Shown piece by piece: positions 1 to 5,639 of a stretch of DNA of 10,979 nt. Source of the stretch: Acidimicrobium sp. UBA3029 (lineage in GTDB: Bacteria; Actinomycetota; Acidimicrobiia; Acidimicrobiales; Ilumatobacteraceae). The position numbers were made by a program, and so were the translations under genes. Each line of letters opens with the position of its first letter. The first letter of the stretch is position 1. The notes under the pieces are model-generated. The model did no database searches. It was not told the origin of the DNA and was given only the letters and a program-made list of their open reading frames with translations. The stretch is from contig DFDK01000083.1 in NCBI GenBank assembly GCA_002367695.1, positions 1 through 10,979 on the forward strand. The letters run 5' to 3'.

Positions 1-140
1 GCCCCAATTGCTTCATCCATCACCAGTTGCAGGGCTGGCGTGTCAAAGATGGGCATCAATTCTTTCGGTACCGCCTTGGTCGCAGGCAGAAACCTCGTCC
101 CCAACCCAGCAGCGGGAATAACAGCGGTGTGCATTGCCAT
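1..140 (-). CDS. galU: UTP-glucose-1-phosphate uridylyltransferase, N-terminal part
   Basis: Only the first 46 codons are in the window; the gene runs off the left edge. The enzyme makes UDP-glucose from UTP and glucose-1-phosphate in the cytoplasm, supplying glucosyl donors for envelope polysaccharides and glycolipids. The visible part holds the nucleotide-binding signature of the family, AVIPAAGLGTRFLPATK followed by AVPKEL, in the expected N-terminal place. Two in-frame ATGs are possible, at 140 and at 134. The first has a -10-like TAGGAT (minus strand, 152-147) ending six bases before it, which fits a leaderless start. The second has AAGGA at usual Shine-Dalgarno distance. I chose 140, with little to separate them. 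The gene is divergent from the FmdB-like gene with 26 bases between starts. Family identification is firm; whether it is the only GalU paralogue cannot be seen. Confidence 0.93.
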   Translation of the reverse strand, partial: MAMHTAVIPAAGLGTRFLPATKAVPKELMPIFDTPALQLVMDEAIG

Positions 141-146
141 CCTTGC

Positions 147-156
147 ATCCTAGAAT
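147..156. promoter_or_regulatory. Overlapping divergent -10-like elements between galU and the fmdB-like gene
   Basis: On the minus strand TAGGAT (152-147) lies six bases before the galU ATG at 140. On the plus strand TAGAAT (151-156) lies ten bases before the FmdB-like ATG at 167. The two hexamers share the bases TA at 151-152. No convincing -35 is visible on either strand; TTGGCA on the minus strand (173-168) is 15 bases upstream of TAGGAT. Both sites are predictions from sequence only. Confidence 0.4.
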
Positions 157-166
157 TGTTGACCTG

Positions 167-490
167 ATGCCAACGTATGTCTACAAATTCATTGATTCTG
201 GTGAGACGATTGAGATCTACCAGGCTTTCACCGACGACCCATTGACCGAGTTGGCTCACCCACAAGACGGTGTTGTAAAGCCAGTCAAAAAGGTGTTTAC
301 CCCTGTGGGCGTTTCATTTAAGGGTGGCGGTTTCTACAAGACCGACAGCAAATCGACCTCGAGTAGCACTACCCCAGCGTCAACTTCGCCAACGTCTACT
401 GGCACCTCGGCGCCAGCAGCATCCGAAAACACGACAGCCGCACCCGCCGCCGCACCCGCCGCCGCACCCGCCAGCACACCCGCTTCGTAA
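167..490 (+). CDS. FmdB-family-like small protein lacking the zinc-ribbon cysteines
   Basis: A 107-residue protein. Residues 1-60 follow the FmdB regulatory-protein family closely: MPTYVYK at the start, an acidic FTDDPLTE segment, then VKKVFTPVGVSFKGGGFYKTD. Family members normally carry two CxxC-type pairs forming a zinc ribbon. Here all four positions are replaced (FIDSG in place of the first pair, LAHPQ in place of the second), and the protein has no cysteine at all, so it cannot bind zinc that way. From residue 61 onward the tail is low complexity, rich in Ser/Thr and then Ala/Pro, and probably disordered. The start at 167 is preferred over an in-frame ATG at 134 because MPTYVY is the family's conserved N-terminus and 134 lies inside galU. 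The molecular function of the family is poorly defined, so I assign none. The next gene starts 51 bases downstream on the same strand. Confidence 0.85.
   Translation: MPTYVYKFIDSGETIEIYQAFTDDPLTELAHPQDGVVKPVKKVFTPVGVSFKGGGFYKTDSKSTSSSTTPASTSPTSTGTSAPAASENTTAAPAAAPAAAPASTPAS
437..472 (+). repeat. Three perfect 12-bp tandem repeats in the fmdB-like tail
   Basis: The unit GCCGCACCCGCC occurs three times in direct succession (437-448, 449-460, 461-472). It encodes part of the Ala/Pro tail of the FmdB-like protein. The unit is a multiple of three, so copy-number change would lengthen or shorten the tail without breaking the frame. It is markedly richer in GC than its surroundings. Confidence 0.9.
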
Positions 491-541
491 CACAGTTTTA
501 TTACCCCGCATTTTTAGTGTGCCTCGCGCACACAACAATGC

Positions 542-1204
542 ATGAACAACAAACATGTCCCGGCATCGTTGCACAAACTTTTAAAAACCATCGCTCCCGT
601 CATTGTACGTATTCGCGAAACAAGCGCAGCCAACTACATGGCGTTGTGCCGCAACAACCGTCGTCGACTGCAAGTCATTGCGGGTCTCTCATTTTGTGCA
701 GGTTTGACTTTTTTTGTGACGTTGTCGCGGATGCAATCGGCTACAGCATCACTCGGATTAACCACGCCAGTACTCATTGCAACAAGCGGCATTAAGCCAG
801 GCGACATCATCACCACACAATTATTTAGTCTGCGCACATTTCCTCGTTCTGCGGTTGCTCCAACCGCACTGCACCATATGCAATTTGGTTTAGTTGCACA
901 ACAATCAATCTCGATTGGCGAATTACTCACCACCACGAATACCGGCACGAGCACTTCTAAACAGTTGCAACTTCCAGCCGGTTTTCGGTCAGTGGCCATC
1001 GTCCCACCTGCGGCATTACCACCAATGCACGTTGGCGATCATGTTGACATCATCGCTAACGGCGTAGTGCTTGCTACCGATGCGCTCGTGTTAAGCCTGA
1101 TCGAAAACACAACCGTTGTAATAGTTGCTGTGACTGCAGAACTTTCTGCAGCAGTTGCCAGCGCCGCAGCAATTGGCGACGCAACGTTGGTGGTGTCGAG
1201 TTAG
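542..1204 (+). CDS. Membrane-anchored SAF-domain protein, CpaB/RcpC-like
   Basis: A 220-residue protein. Residues about 1-42 are basic (ending CRNNRRRLQ) and likely cytoplasmic; residues about 43-63 form one hydrophobic membrane segment. A SAF-type domain follows at about 77-131 (ATSGIKPGDIITTQL, then FGLVAQQSISIGELLT), and an RcpC/CpaB-type part at about 142-190 (LPAGFRSVAIVPP, then MHVGDHVDII). This architecture is that of Flp/tad pilus assembly proteins of the CpaB/RcpC group, which act on the outer side of the cytoplasmic membrane. SAF domains also occur in FlgA and other proteins, so a pilus role is inferred. No other pilus gene is in the window. The N-terminal extension before the membrane segment is longer than usual for CpaB. 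Alternative starts are an ATG at 538 (another frame, short) and Met33 at 638. It may be cotranscribed with the FmdB-like gene. The gene ends nine bases from the convergent uppP stop. Confidence 0.78.
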   Translation: MNNKHVPASLHKLLKTIAPVIVRIRETSAANYMALCRNNRRRLQVIAGLSFCAGLTFFVTLSRMQSATASLGLTTPVLIATSGIKPGDIITTQLFSLRTFPRSAVAPTALHHMQFGLVAQQSISIGELLTTTNTGTSTSKQLQLPAGFRSVAIVPPAALPPMHVGDHVDIIANGVVLATDALVLSLIENTTVVIVAVTAELSAAVASAAAIGDATLVVSS

Positions 1205-1213
1205 CGAACTTGT

Positions 1214-2056
1214 CTAACGAATTGAGCTTGCAGCGAGCAACAACACGCCTGTGCCAATAAGTACTCGATAAATAACGAACCCATTAAAGCTACGACTGCG
1301 CAACACGCGCATCATTCCCCACATCGCAATCCAACCAGAGATACCTGCAGTAACAATGCCGACAATCATTGGTGTGAGTAAGCCCTCGGGTATGCCGTCT
1401 TTGGCAAGTTTGGCCAACTTAAACAACACCGCTCCGCCAATCACTGGCACACTCATCAAAAAGCTCACTCGTGCAGCGGCATCGCGTGTAAAACCAAACT
1501 TGCGCGCCGCAGTAATAGTGATGCCTGAGCGTGAGGTGCCCGGATTGAGGGCGATGACTTGGGCAAGACCGATCAGCATTGCATCACGTGCGGTAAACGA
1601 GCTTTCTGTACGCTCGCCAGCTAAGCGGTCGGCCAACAACAACACAAGACCAAACACGATGAGCGAAATAGCAATCATTACTGGCGTACCGAGTTTTTCG
1701 GTCACCCATTGTTCGCCAATTGTGCCTGCTATGCCTGCAGGAATCGCTGATGCAACAAAGAGCCACGCCCTTCGGCCCATCTGTTTGTCTGCGCGTTTTG
1801 GTGCAACAACAATGCGAATACCCTCGCGCACATAACCAATAAGTTCTTGGCGCAAGTAGAACAACACCGCGAACAATGTGCCCAAATGCAATGAAGTGTC
1901 AAACGCTTTTTCTACTGCAGCGCCATTGGCCAGATTACCAAAGTCATTCCATCCAAATAACCACGGCACCAAAGCCAGGTGACCACTGGATGAAATAGGT
2001 AAGAACTCTGAGAGCCCTTGCACCAACCCAAGGATGATTGCGTGCAGAATTGGCAT
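1214..2056 (-). CDS. uppP: Undecaprenyl-diphosphatase UppP (BacA)
   Basis: A 280-residue integral membrane protein of the usual family length. It removes a phosphate from undecaprenyl diphosphate to regenerate the lipid carrier for peptidoglycan and other wall polymers. Its overproduction is linked to bacitracin resistance in other bacteria. Visible signatures are QGLSEFLPISSSGH at residues 13-26 (acidic residue E17, H26), FDTSLHLGT at 52-60 and PGTSRSG at 172-178 with the conserved arginine R176. Multiple hydrophobic segments run through the protein. The ATG at 2056 gives the conserved MPILHAIILG start. It is the last gene of the minus-strand run tldD-tldE-antitoxin-toxin-uppP, starting 23 bases after the toxin stop, so cotranscription is possible. 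No good Shine-Dalgarno sequence or -10 element is visible just upstream. Confidence 0.96.
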   Translation of the reverse strand: MPILHAIILGLVQGLSEFLPISSSGHLALVPWLFGWNDFGNLANGAAVEKAFDTSLHLGTLFAVLFYLRQELIGYVREGIRIVVAPKRADKQMGRRAWLFVASAIPAGIAGTIGEQWVTEKLGTPVMIAISLIVFGLVLLLADRLAGERTESSFTARDAMLIGLAQVIALNPGTSRSGITITAARKFGFTRDAAARVSFLMSVPVIGGAVLFKLAKLAKDGIPEGLLTPMIVGIVTAGISGWIAMWGMMRVLRSRSFNGFVIYRVLIGTGVLLLAASSIR

Positions 2057-2079
2057 GAGTACAGGTTTAGTAGATCGTG

Positions 2080-2466
2080 TTAAACAAAGATGGTTTCAAG
2101 GTCGTGCAGTCCTTCAAACGCACTGTCTTGGGTCACTAATGGAATTCCTTGCTGAATTGCAGTCGCGGCTATCCACAAGTCATTCTCGGTTATTTGCCGT
2201 TTTCCTCCACGCAAAGACGCCCGCAGACCGGCCCAGATGTTTGCAACTTCAATCGTAATTTCGAGCGCTTCAAGAGTTGCTGCATGCTGATATGTGGCCA
2301 TCCGAATCTTCTTCTGCTCTAGGTTGGCCGCCTTGTAAATGCCATGCTGCAATTCTGCGAGTGTGATGACCGAAACGGAAATCTCATCGGGCATGCTCGC
2401 GACGTCCAGAGGTCTTCTCGTTTCACGAGAAATAAAGATGTTGGTGTCAAGCAACCCGCGCGTCAC
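2080..2466 (-). CDS. VapC-like PIN-domain ribonuclease toxin
   Basis: A PIN-domain protein of 128 residues from the chosen GTG at 2466. The acidic metal-binding set is intact: D7 in LLDTN, E38 in LAELQHG, D96 in ENDLWIAATA and D114 in TQDSAF. PIN toxins of type II systems cleave RNA, often tRNA or rRNA, when freed from their antitoxin; the target here cannot be read from sequence. I chose the GTG at 2466 because it overlaps the antitoxin stop as GTGA, a usual coupling in toxin-antitoxin operons, and has GGGATGG upstream. An in-frame GTG at 2481 would add five residues. The start of uppP is 23 bases downstream. The protein looks full length and active. Confidence 0.9.
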   Translation of the reverse strand: MTRGLLDTNIFISRETRRPLDVASMPDEISVSVITLAELQHGIYKAANLEQKKIRMATYQHAATLEALEITIEVANIWAGLRASLRGGKRQITENDLWIAATAIQQGIPLVTQDSAFEGLHDLETIFV

Positions 2467-2735
2467 TTTGTGCCATCCCACATCGCATCAGTTCGTCGAT
2501 CAAGCTCTGCCATCGTCGGAAGCCCTTCGCGAATATCGCGCAACATTGCGGCATCGGCTTGTACGAAATCTGCAAAGAAAATCTCTTTTCGTACCCACTT
2601 TGGCTTGCTTGGAACAGGTTGCAACTCTGCCATTGGTATGCCGTCAACAGTTATCACGATCGTTTCTCCTTTGTTTGCGCGCGTGATGAGGTCACGCGTG
2701 TTATTTCGCAATTCGCGGGAAGGCACTTCGGTCAT
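2463..2735 (-). CDS. Phd/YefM-family antitoxin
   Basis: A 90-residue protein from the ATG at 2735. The N-terminal part (MTEVPSRELRNNTRDLITRA, then GETIVITVDGIPMAEL) has the Phd/YefM pattern of a DNA-binding dimer that represses its own operon. The C-terminal half (about 50-90, rich in Asp/Arg) would wrap and inhibit the partner toxin. It overlaps the PIN toxin gene by four bases (GTGA), forming a type II toxin-antitoxin pair. An in-frame ATG at 2753 lies within the operator palindrome, so I prefer 2735, which has a -10-like TACAGT six bases before it and no Shine-Dalgarno sequence, as expected for a leaderless mRNA. Pairing of Phd-type antitoxins with PIN toxins is common. Confidence 0.88.
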   Translation of the reverse strand: MTEVPSRELRNNTRDLITRANKGETIVITVDGIPMAELQPVPSKPKWVRKEIFFADFVQADAAMLRDIREGLPTMAELDRRTDAMWDGTK

Positions 2736-2742
2736 TTTCGAA

Positions 2743-2762
2743 CTGTAGCACATATGCTACAG
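2743..2762. promoter_or_regulatory. 20-bp palindrome overlapping antitoxin promoter, likely autoregulatory operator
   Basis: Arms CTGTAGCA (2743-2750) and TGCTACAG (2755-2762) are perfect inverted copies around a four-base centre. The -10-like hexamer TACAGT (minus strand, 2747-2742) that would serve the antitoxin start at 2735 lies mostly within the arm nearest the gene. Phd-type antitoxins bind palindromes over their own promoters, so the position fits autoregulation. Binding itself is inferred. Confidence 0.75.
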
Positions 2763-2786
2763 CAGGGGTACTACGCGGTTATTTAC

Positions 2787-2828
2787 TCGCTACTGACCGC
2801 TCGTTACTGACCACTCGCTATTGACCGC
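2787..2828. repeat. Three 14-bp tandem repeats spanning the tldE stop codon
   Basis: Units at 2787-2800, 2801-2814 and 2815-2828 read TCGCTACTGACCGC, TCGTTACTGACCAC and TCGCTATTGACCGC; they match at 12-13 of 14 positions. The copy at 2815-2828 contains the tldE stop codon. The other two lie in the gap between tldE and the antitoxin. Each copy carries a stop codon on the minus strand, and because 14 is not a multiple of three the stops fall in all three frames. Confidence 0.9.
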
Positions 2829-4182
2829 TCATGGTCACGTCGCTGATCACGAGTGTCAAGCCCACAGCACGTGATGGCAACCAGTCGATGTCGCCGCCAA
2901 TGGCCACGATGTCGAGCAACATACGTTGCAGTGTCGAAGCAATAGTGAACTCGCGCACAGGCTCGGCAACTGCACCATTACGAATCATCATGCCCGATGC
3001 GCCAGTAGAGAAGTCACCAGAGATTGGGTTAACACCGCTGTGCAGGCCCTGCACCATCTGAATCCATACGCCGTCATCAACACCCTTAATCAACTCTTCT
3101 TGGCTCTTTGTACCCGGCTGCAATTGCATCGCCAAACAACCAACGCCAGGTGTGCCGCCAAAGCCACCACGTGTTGCATTACCCGTGCTCTTTGTGCCGG
3201 TGCGGCGCGCGCTGTAACTCGACTGCACAAACATCTTGAGCACACCATTTTCAATCAACACATTGCGACGCGCAGCCAAACCTTCACCGTCAATGTCGGT
3301 TGCTGTGTATGCAAGTGGGTTTGTTGGGTCATCAACCAGCGTGATGCGTGGGTCTGCAACTGTTTCACCAAGTTTGTCGGCAAAAAAACTGCGGCCCTTC
3401 GAAACGTTTTCTCCGTTGAGCGTGCTCGACAGCACTCCCAAAAATTGCGACGTCACGTATGGGTCGAGAACTACTGTGGTGCGTTTGCTTGGCGGCTTAA
3501 CAGCGCCCAACAAACGTGTTGCACGGTCAGCAGCTTCGCGCGCGGCCTTGGGCAAATTGAATTCTTTTGGCGAGTCGCCAACTGAAAAACTAAAACCTGT
3601 CTGTGTCTCATCGCCATCGTCGGCAAGCGTGCTCACCGATACGTAGCACGAATTGCCTCGCCCACTTTCGCGAATGCCTGTAGTGGTTGCAACCGCAACT
3701 TCACCCCAACCATCGTCGTAGTTCGATTCTTCAACGCGCACACGCGAGTCCATGCCAAGCGTAAGTTTTTCGAGTTCTTTTGTGAGCGAGATCTTGTCGG
3801 CAGTTGCGTACGCAGCCAATTCGTCGTCCCAAAACTTTTGCGGAATTTGAGCAACACCGTCTGGTTCGGCAAGCCCTGCGTATTCATCGGGTGTTCCGAA
3901 TGCCACGTTGTCACGCGCATCGGCGAGCACTTCAGCAATTGCGTCGGCATCGAGCGTGCCCGCATAGGCAAAGCCCGTGCGACCATTTTTGATCACGCGA
4001 ATACCGATGCCCTCACTTTGTGCCGAAACAAAATGCTCTACTTCGCCTTCATACACGCGTACTGCTGTCTCGCCACCACGGCTGACATAGGCCTCAATTT
4101 GCTCGCCCGTCTTGGCTGTTGCGACTACTCGGTCAACAATTGCCTGCAGATCCGGAACGCTATTACTTGAGCTATTGCTCAT
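2818..4182 (-). CDS. tldE: TldE/PmbA subunit of the TldD-TldE protease
   Basis: A 454-residue protein, close to the usual length for PmbA/TldE. It is the non-catalytic partner of TldD: the HExxxH motif is absent, as normal for this subunit. The protein has the two-part fold pattern of the family, with an N-terminal part containing ESNYDDGWGEVAVATTTG and a C-terminal barrel part containing LVDDPTNPLAYTATDIDGEG and SGVNPISGDFSTGASG. In Escherichia coli the TldD/E complex matures microcin B17 and degrades CcdA antitoxin, and it cleaves short or unfolded peptides inside its cavity. The ATG at 4182 overlaps the tldD stop as ATGA, so translation is coupled. The end of the gene lies in a 14-bp tandem repeat. 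The assignment is secure; natural substrates are unknown here. Confidence 0.95.
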   Translation of the reverse strand: MSNSSSNSVPDLQAIVDRVVATAKTGEQIEAYVSRGGETAVRVYEGEVEHFVSAQSEGIGIRVIKNGRTGFAYAGTLDADAIAEVLADARDNVAFGTPDEYAGLAEPDGVAQIPQKFWDDELAAYATADKISLTKELEKLTLGMDSRVRVEESNYDDGWGEVAVATTTGIRESGRGNSCYVSVSTLADDGDETQTGFSFSVGDSPKEFNLPKAAREAADRATRLLGAVKPPSKRTTVVLDPYVTSQFLGVLSSTLNGENVSKGRSFFADKLGETVADPRITLVDDPTNPLAYTATDIDGEGLAARRNVLIENGVLKMFVQSSYSARRTGTKSTGNATRGGFGGTPGVGCLAMQLQPGTKSQEELIKGVDDGVWIQMVQGLHSGVNPISGDFSTGASGMMIRNGAVAEPVREFTIASTLQRMLLDIVAIGGDIDWLPSRAVGLTLVISDVTMSGQ

Positions 4183-5606
4183 GCGGCGGTTCCACCAATG
4201 GTCATTGCCTTTACACGCAGTGTTGGTTGTCCATCACCCACTGGCACACCCTGGCCATCTTTTCCGCACATGCCTGGGTTGCCCATTGCAAAGTCGTTAC
4301 CAAGCAAGTCAATGTCTTTCAACACCTGTGGTCCGTTGCCGATCAAGTTGCTTTCACGTAGCGGCTCAGTGATCTCGCCGTTTTCGATGAGGTATGCCTC
4401 GACCATGCCAAACACAAAGTCGCCGCTTGCGGTATCAACACTTCCGCCGCCAAGCTTGGCCACGTACACGCCGTGTTCGGTTGCGCGCACGATGTCATCT
4501 GGGTTTTCGGTTCCGTTGGTCACAAATGTGTTGGTCATGCGCACCATCGGTAAGTCTGCATAGCTTTGGCGGCGACCGTTGCCGCTTTGGCGACGGTTCT
4601 CTTTGCGTGCTCGCAAAAAGTCCCACATGTAGTCAGTCAAAATTCCATTTTCGATCAACACATTGCGTTGCGATGGATGACCTTCGTCATCGATGCCAAT
4701 TGCGCCCCACTCGCCGCTCATTGTTCCGTCATCAATCAGTGTCACGAGTGGTGATGCAACGAGTTCACCCATCTTGCCGCGATACACGCTTGCGCCTTTG
4801 CCAACTAAGTCCGCTTCGAGACCATGTCCACATGCTTCGTGAAACAACACGCCGCCACTGCCCTGCTTGATCACAACAGGTAGCGAACCCGATGGTGCAG
4901 GACGGGCCTGCAGTTTGACGATTGCTTGCTTGGCGGCACGTATTGCCATCTCTTCAACATCGTTTTCATCAAACAACTCAAATCCAATGGTGTGGCCAAG
5001 CGAGTCATAACCGGTTTGCATTCCAGCATCGCCGGTTGCCACAACGCTCACTCGAAACAAGGTGCGCACTTGATCGTCGGCGCTAAACACACCGTCGCTA
5101 TTGGCAACCAAAATGCGCTTGTACGAGTCGCCATAACCTGCCGATACCTGCACGATCGCACCGTCGATAGACCGAGCAGCAGCATTAGCCCTCTCGAGCA
5201 GCGCAACTTTGCTGGCCTTTGGCACATCACTTGGTGCAATGCGCACGTTGTTGACTGGGTGCCTCAATAGCGGTTGCAGCGCAATCTTGTGCACTCCGCC
5301 ATCACCTTGGCGCGCTGCAGCAGCAGCAGCTTCAGCAGCGGCAAGCAACCCACGCTCCGACAAATCTGAAGTATGGGCAAAACCTGTTGTTTCTCCTGCG
5401 ACAACACGAATGCCGGCGCCACGGTCGCGGCCGCTCGTCACCTGCTCGACCTTGCCATCATCGAGCCCAGCAGAGGTGGAGCGCTTGTCTTCTATATAGA
5501 TCTCCGAAAACTCGGCCCCGGTGCTCCGACCCTTAGCCAATACTTTGGCTATTACATCGGCTTCAATAAGATTTGCTTGGGTACTTACGGGCGCATTAAT
5601 AGTCAT
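4179..5606 (-). CDS. tldD: TldD, catalytic subunit of the TldD-TldE metalloprotease
   Basis: A 475-residue cytoplasmic zinc protease subunit. The HExxxH motif is present as HEACGH at residues 256-261, within GGVLFHEACGHGLEADL, followed by VTLIDDGTMSGEWGAIGIDDEG. A cysteine at 447 (NPGMCGKDGQ) is in the place expected for the C-terminal metal ligand described for TldD. The start at 5606 is chosen because the longer reading frame (to 5693) would run into the divergent PAP2-type gene, and because a -10-like TAGGCT (minus strand, 5619-5614) ends seven bases before this ATG with no Shine-Dalgarno sequence, suggesting a leaderless mRNA. It is the first gene of the minus-strand block and overlaps tldE by four bases. 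No RiPP precursor gene is recognisable nearby, so a role in general peptide turnover is as likely as one in peptide maturation. Confidence 0.96.
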   Translation of the reverse strand: MTINAPVSTQANLIEADVIAKVLAKGRSTGAEFSEIYIEDKRSTSAGLDDGKVEQVTSGRDRGAGIRVVAGETTGFAHTSDLSERGLLAAAEAAAAAARQGDGGVHKIALQPLLRHPVNNVRIAPSDVPKASKVALLERANAAARSIDGAIVQVSAGYGDSYKRILVANSDGVFSADDQVRTLFRVSVVATGDAGMQTGYDSLGHTIGFELFDENDVEEMAIRAAKQAIVKLQARPAPSGSLPVVIKQGSGGVLFHEACGHGLEADLVGKGASVYRGKMGELVASPLVTLIDDGTMSGEWGAIGIDDEGHPSQRNVLIENGILTDYMWDFLRARKENRRQSGNGRRQSYADLPMVRMTNTFVTNGTENPDDIVRATEHGVYVAKLGGGSVDTASGDFVFGMVEAYLIENGEITEPLRESNLIGNGPQVLKDIDLLGNDFAMGNPGMCGKDGQGVPVGDGQPTLRVKAMTIGGTAA

Positions 5607-5639
5607 GCTTGTCAGCCTACAATTTTTATGTGACAAGCA
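5606..5639. promoter_or_regulatory. Divergent tldD/PAP2 promoter region framed by a perfect 9-bp inverted repeat
   Basis: The arms TGCTTGTCA (5606-5614) and TGACAAGCA (5631-5639) are perfect inverted copies separated by 16 bases. Between and touching them lie two -10-like hexamers: TAGGCT on the minus strand (5619-5614), seven bases before the tldD ATG, and TACAAT on the plus strand (5618-5623), six bases before the GTG at 5630. The hexamers share TA at 5618-5619. No clear -35 element is seen. The arrangement suggests a shared regulator site over a bidirectional promoter; this is inferred. Confidence 0.6.

Noticed and set aside
143..173. Inverted repeat TTGCATC/GATGCCAA between galU and the fmdB-like gene
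   Set aside because: One arm needs a bulged base to match, so it is much weaker than the inverted repeat at tldD and could be chance.
1200..1218. GTTAG/CTAAC inverted repeat between the SAF gene and uppP as a terminator
   Set aside because: Stem of only five base pairs with a nine-base loop, no T-run, and made mostly from the two stop codons themselves.
1356..1835. Plus-strand reading frame opposite uppP
   Set aside because: It is antisense to a clear UppP sequence; the translation shows no recognisable domain.
2926..3585. Long plus-strand reading frame (219 codons) opposite tldE
   Set aside because: It lies wholly within tldE on the other strand, its translation is rich in Cys, Arg, His and Trp without any family motif, and it is a by-product of tldE codon use.
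5609..5629. TTG at 5609 as the start of the PAP2-type gene
   Set aside because: It would place the -10-like TACAAT (5618-5623) inside the coding sequence and has no ribosome-binding site; GTG at 5630 fits better, though this is not proven.
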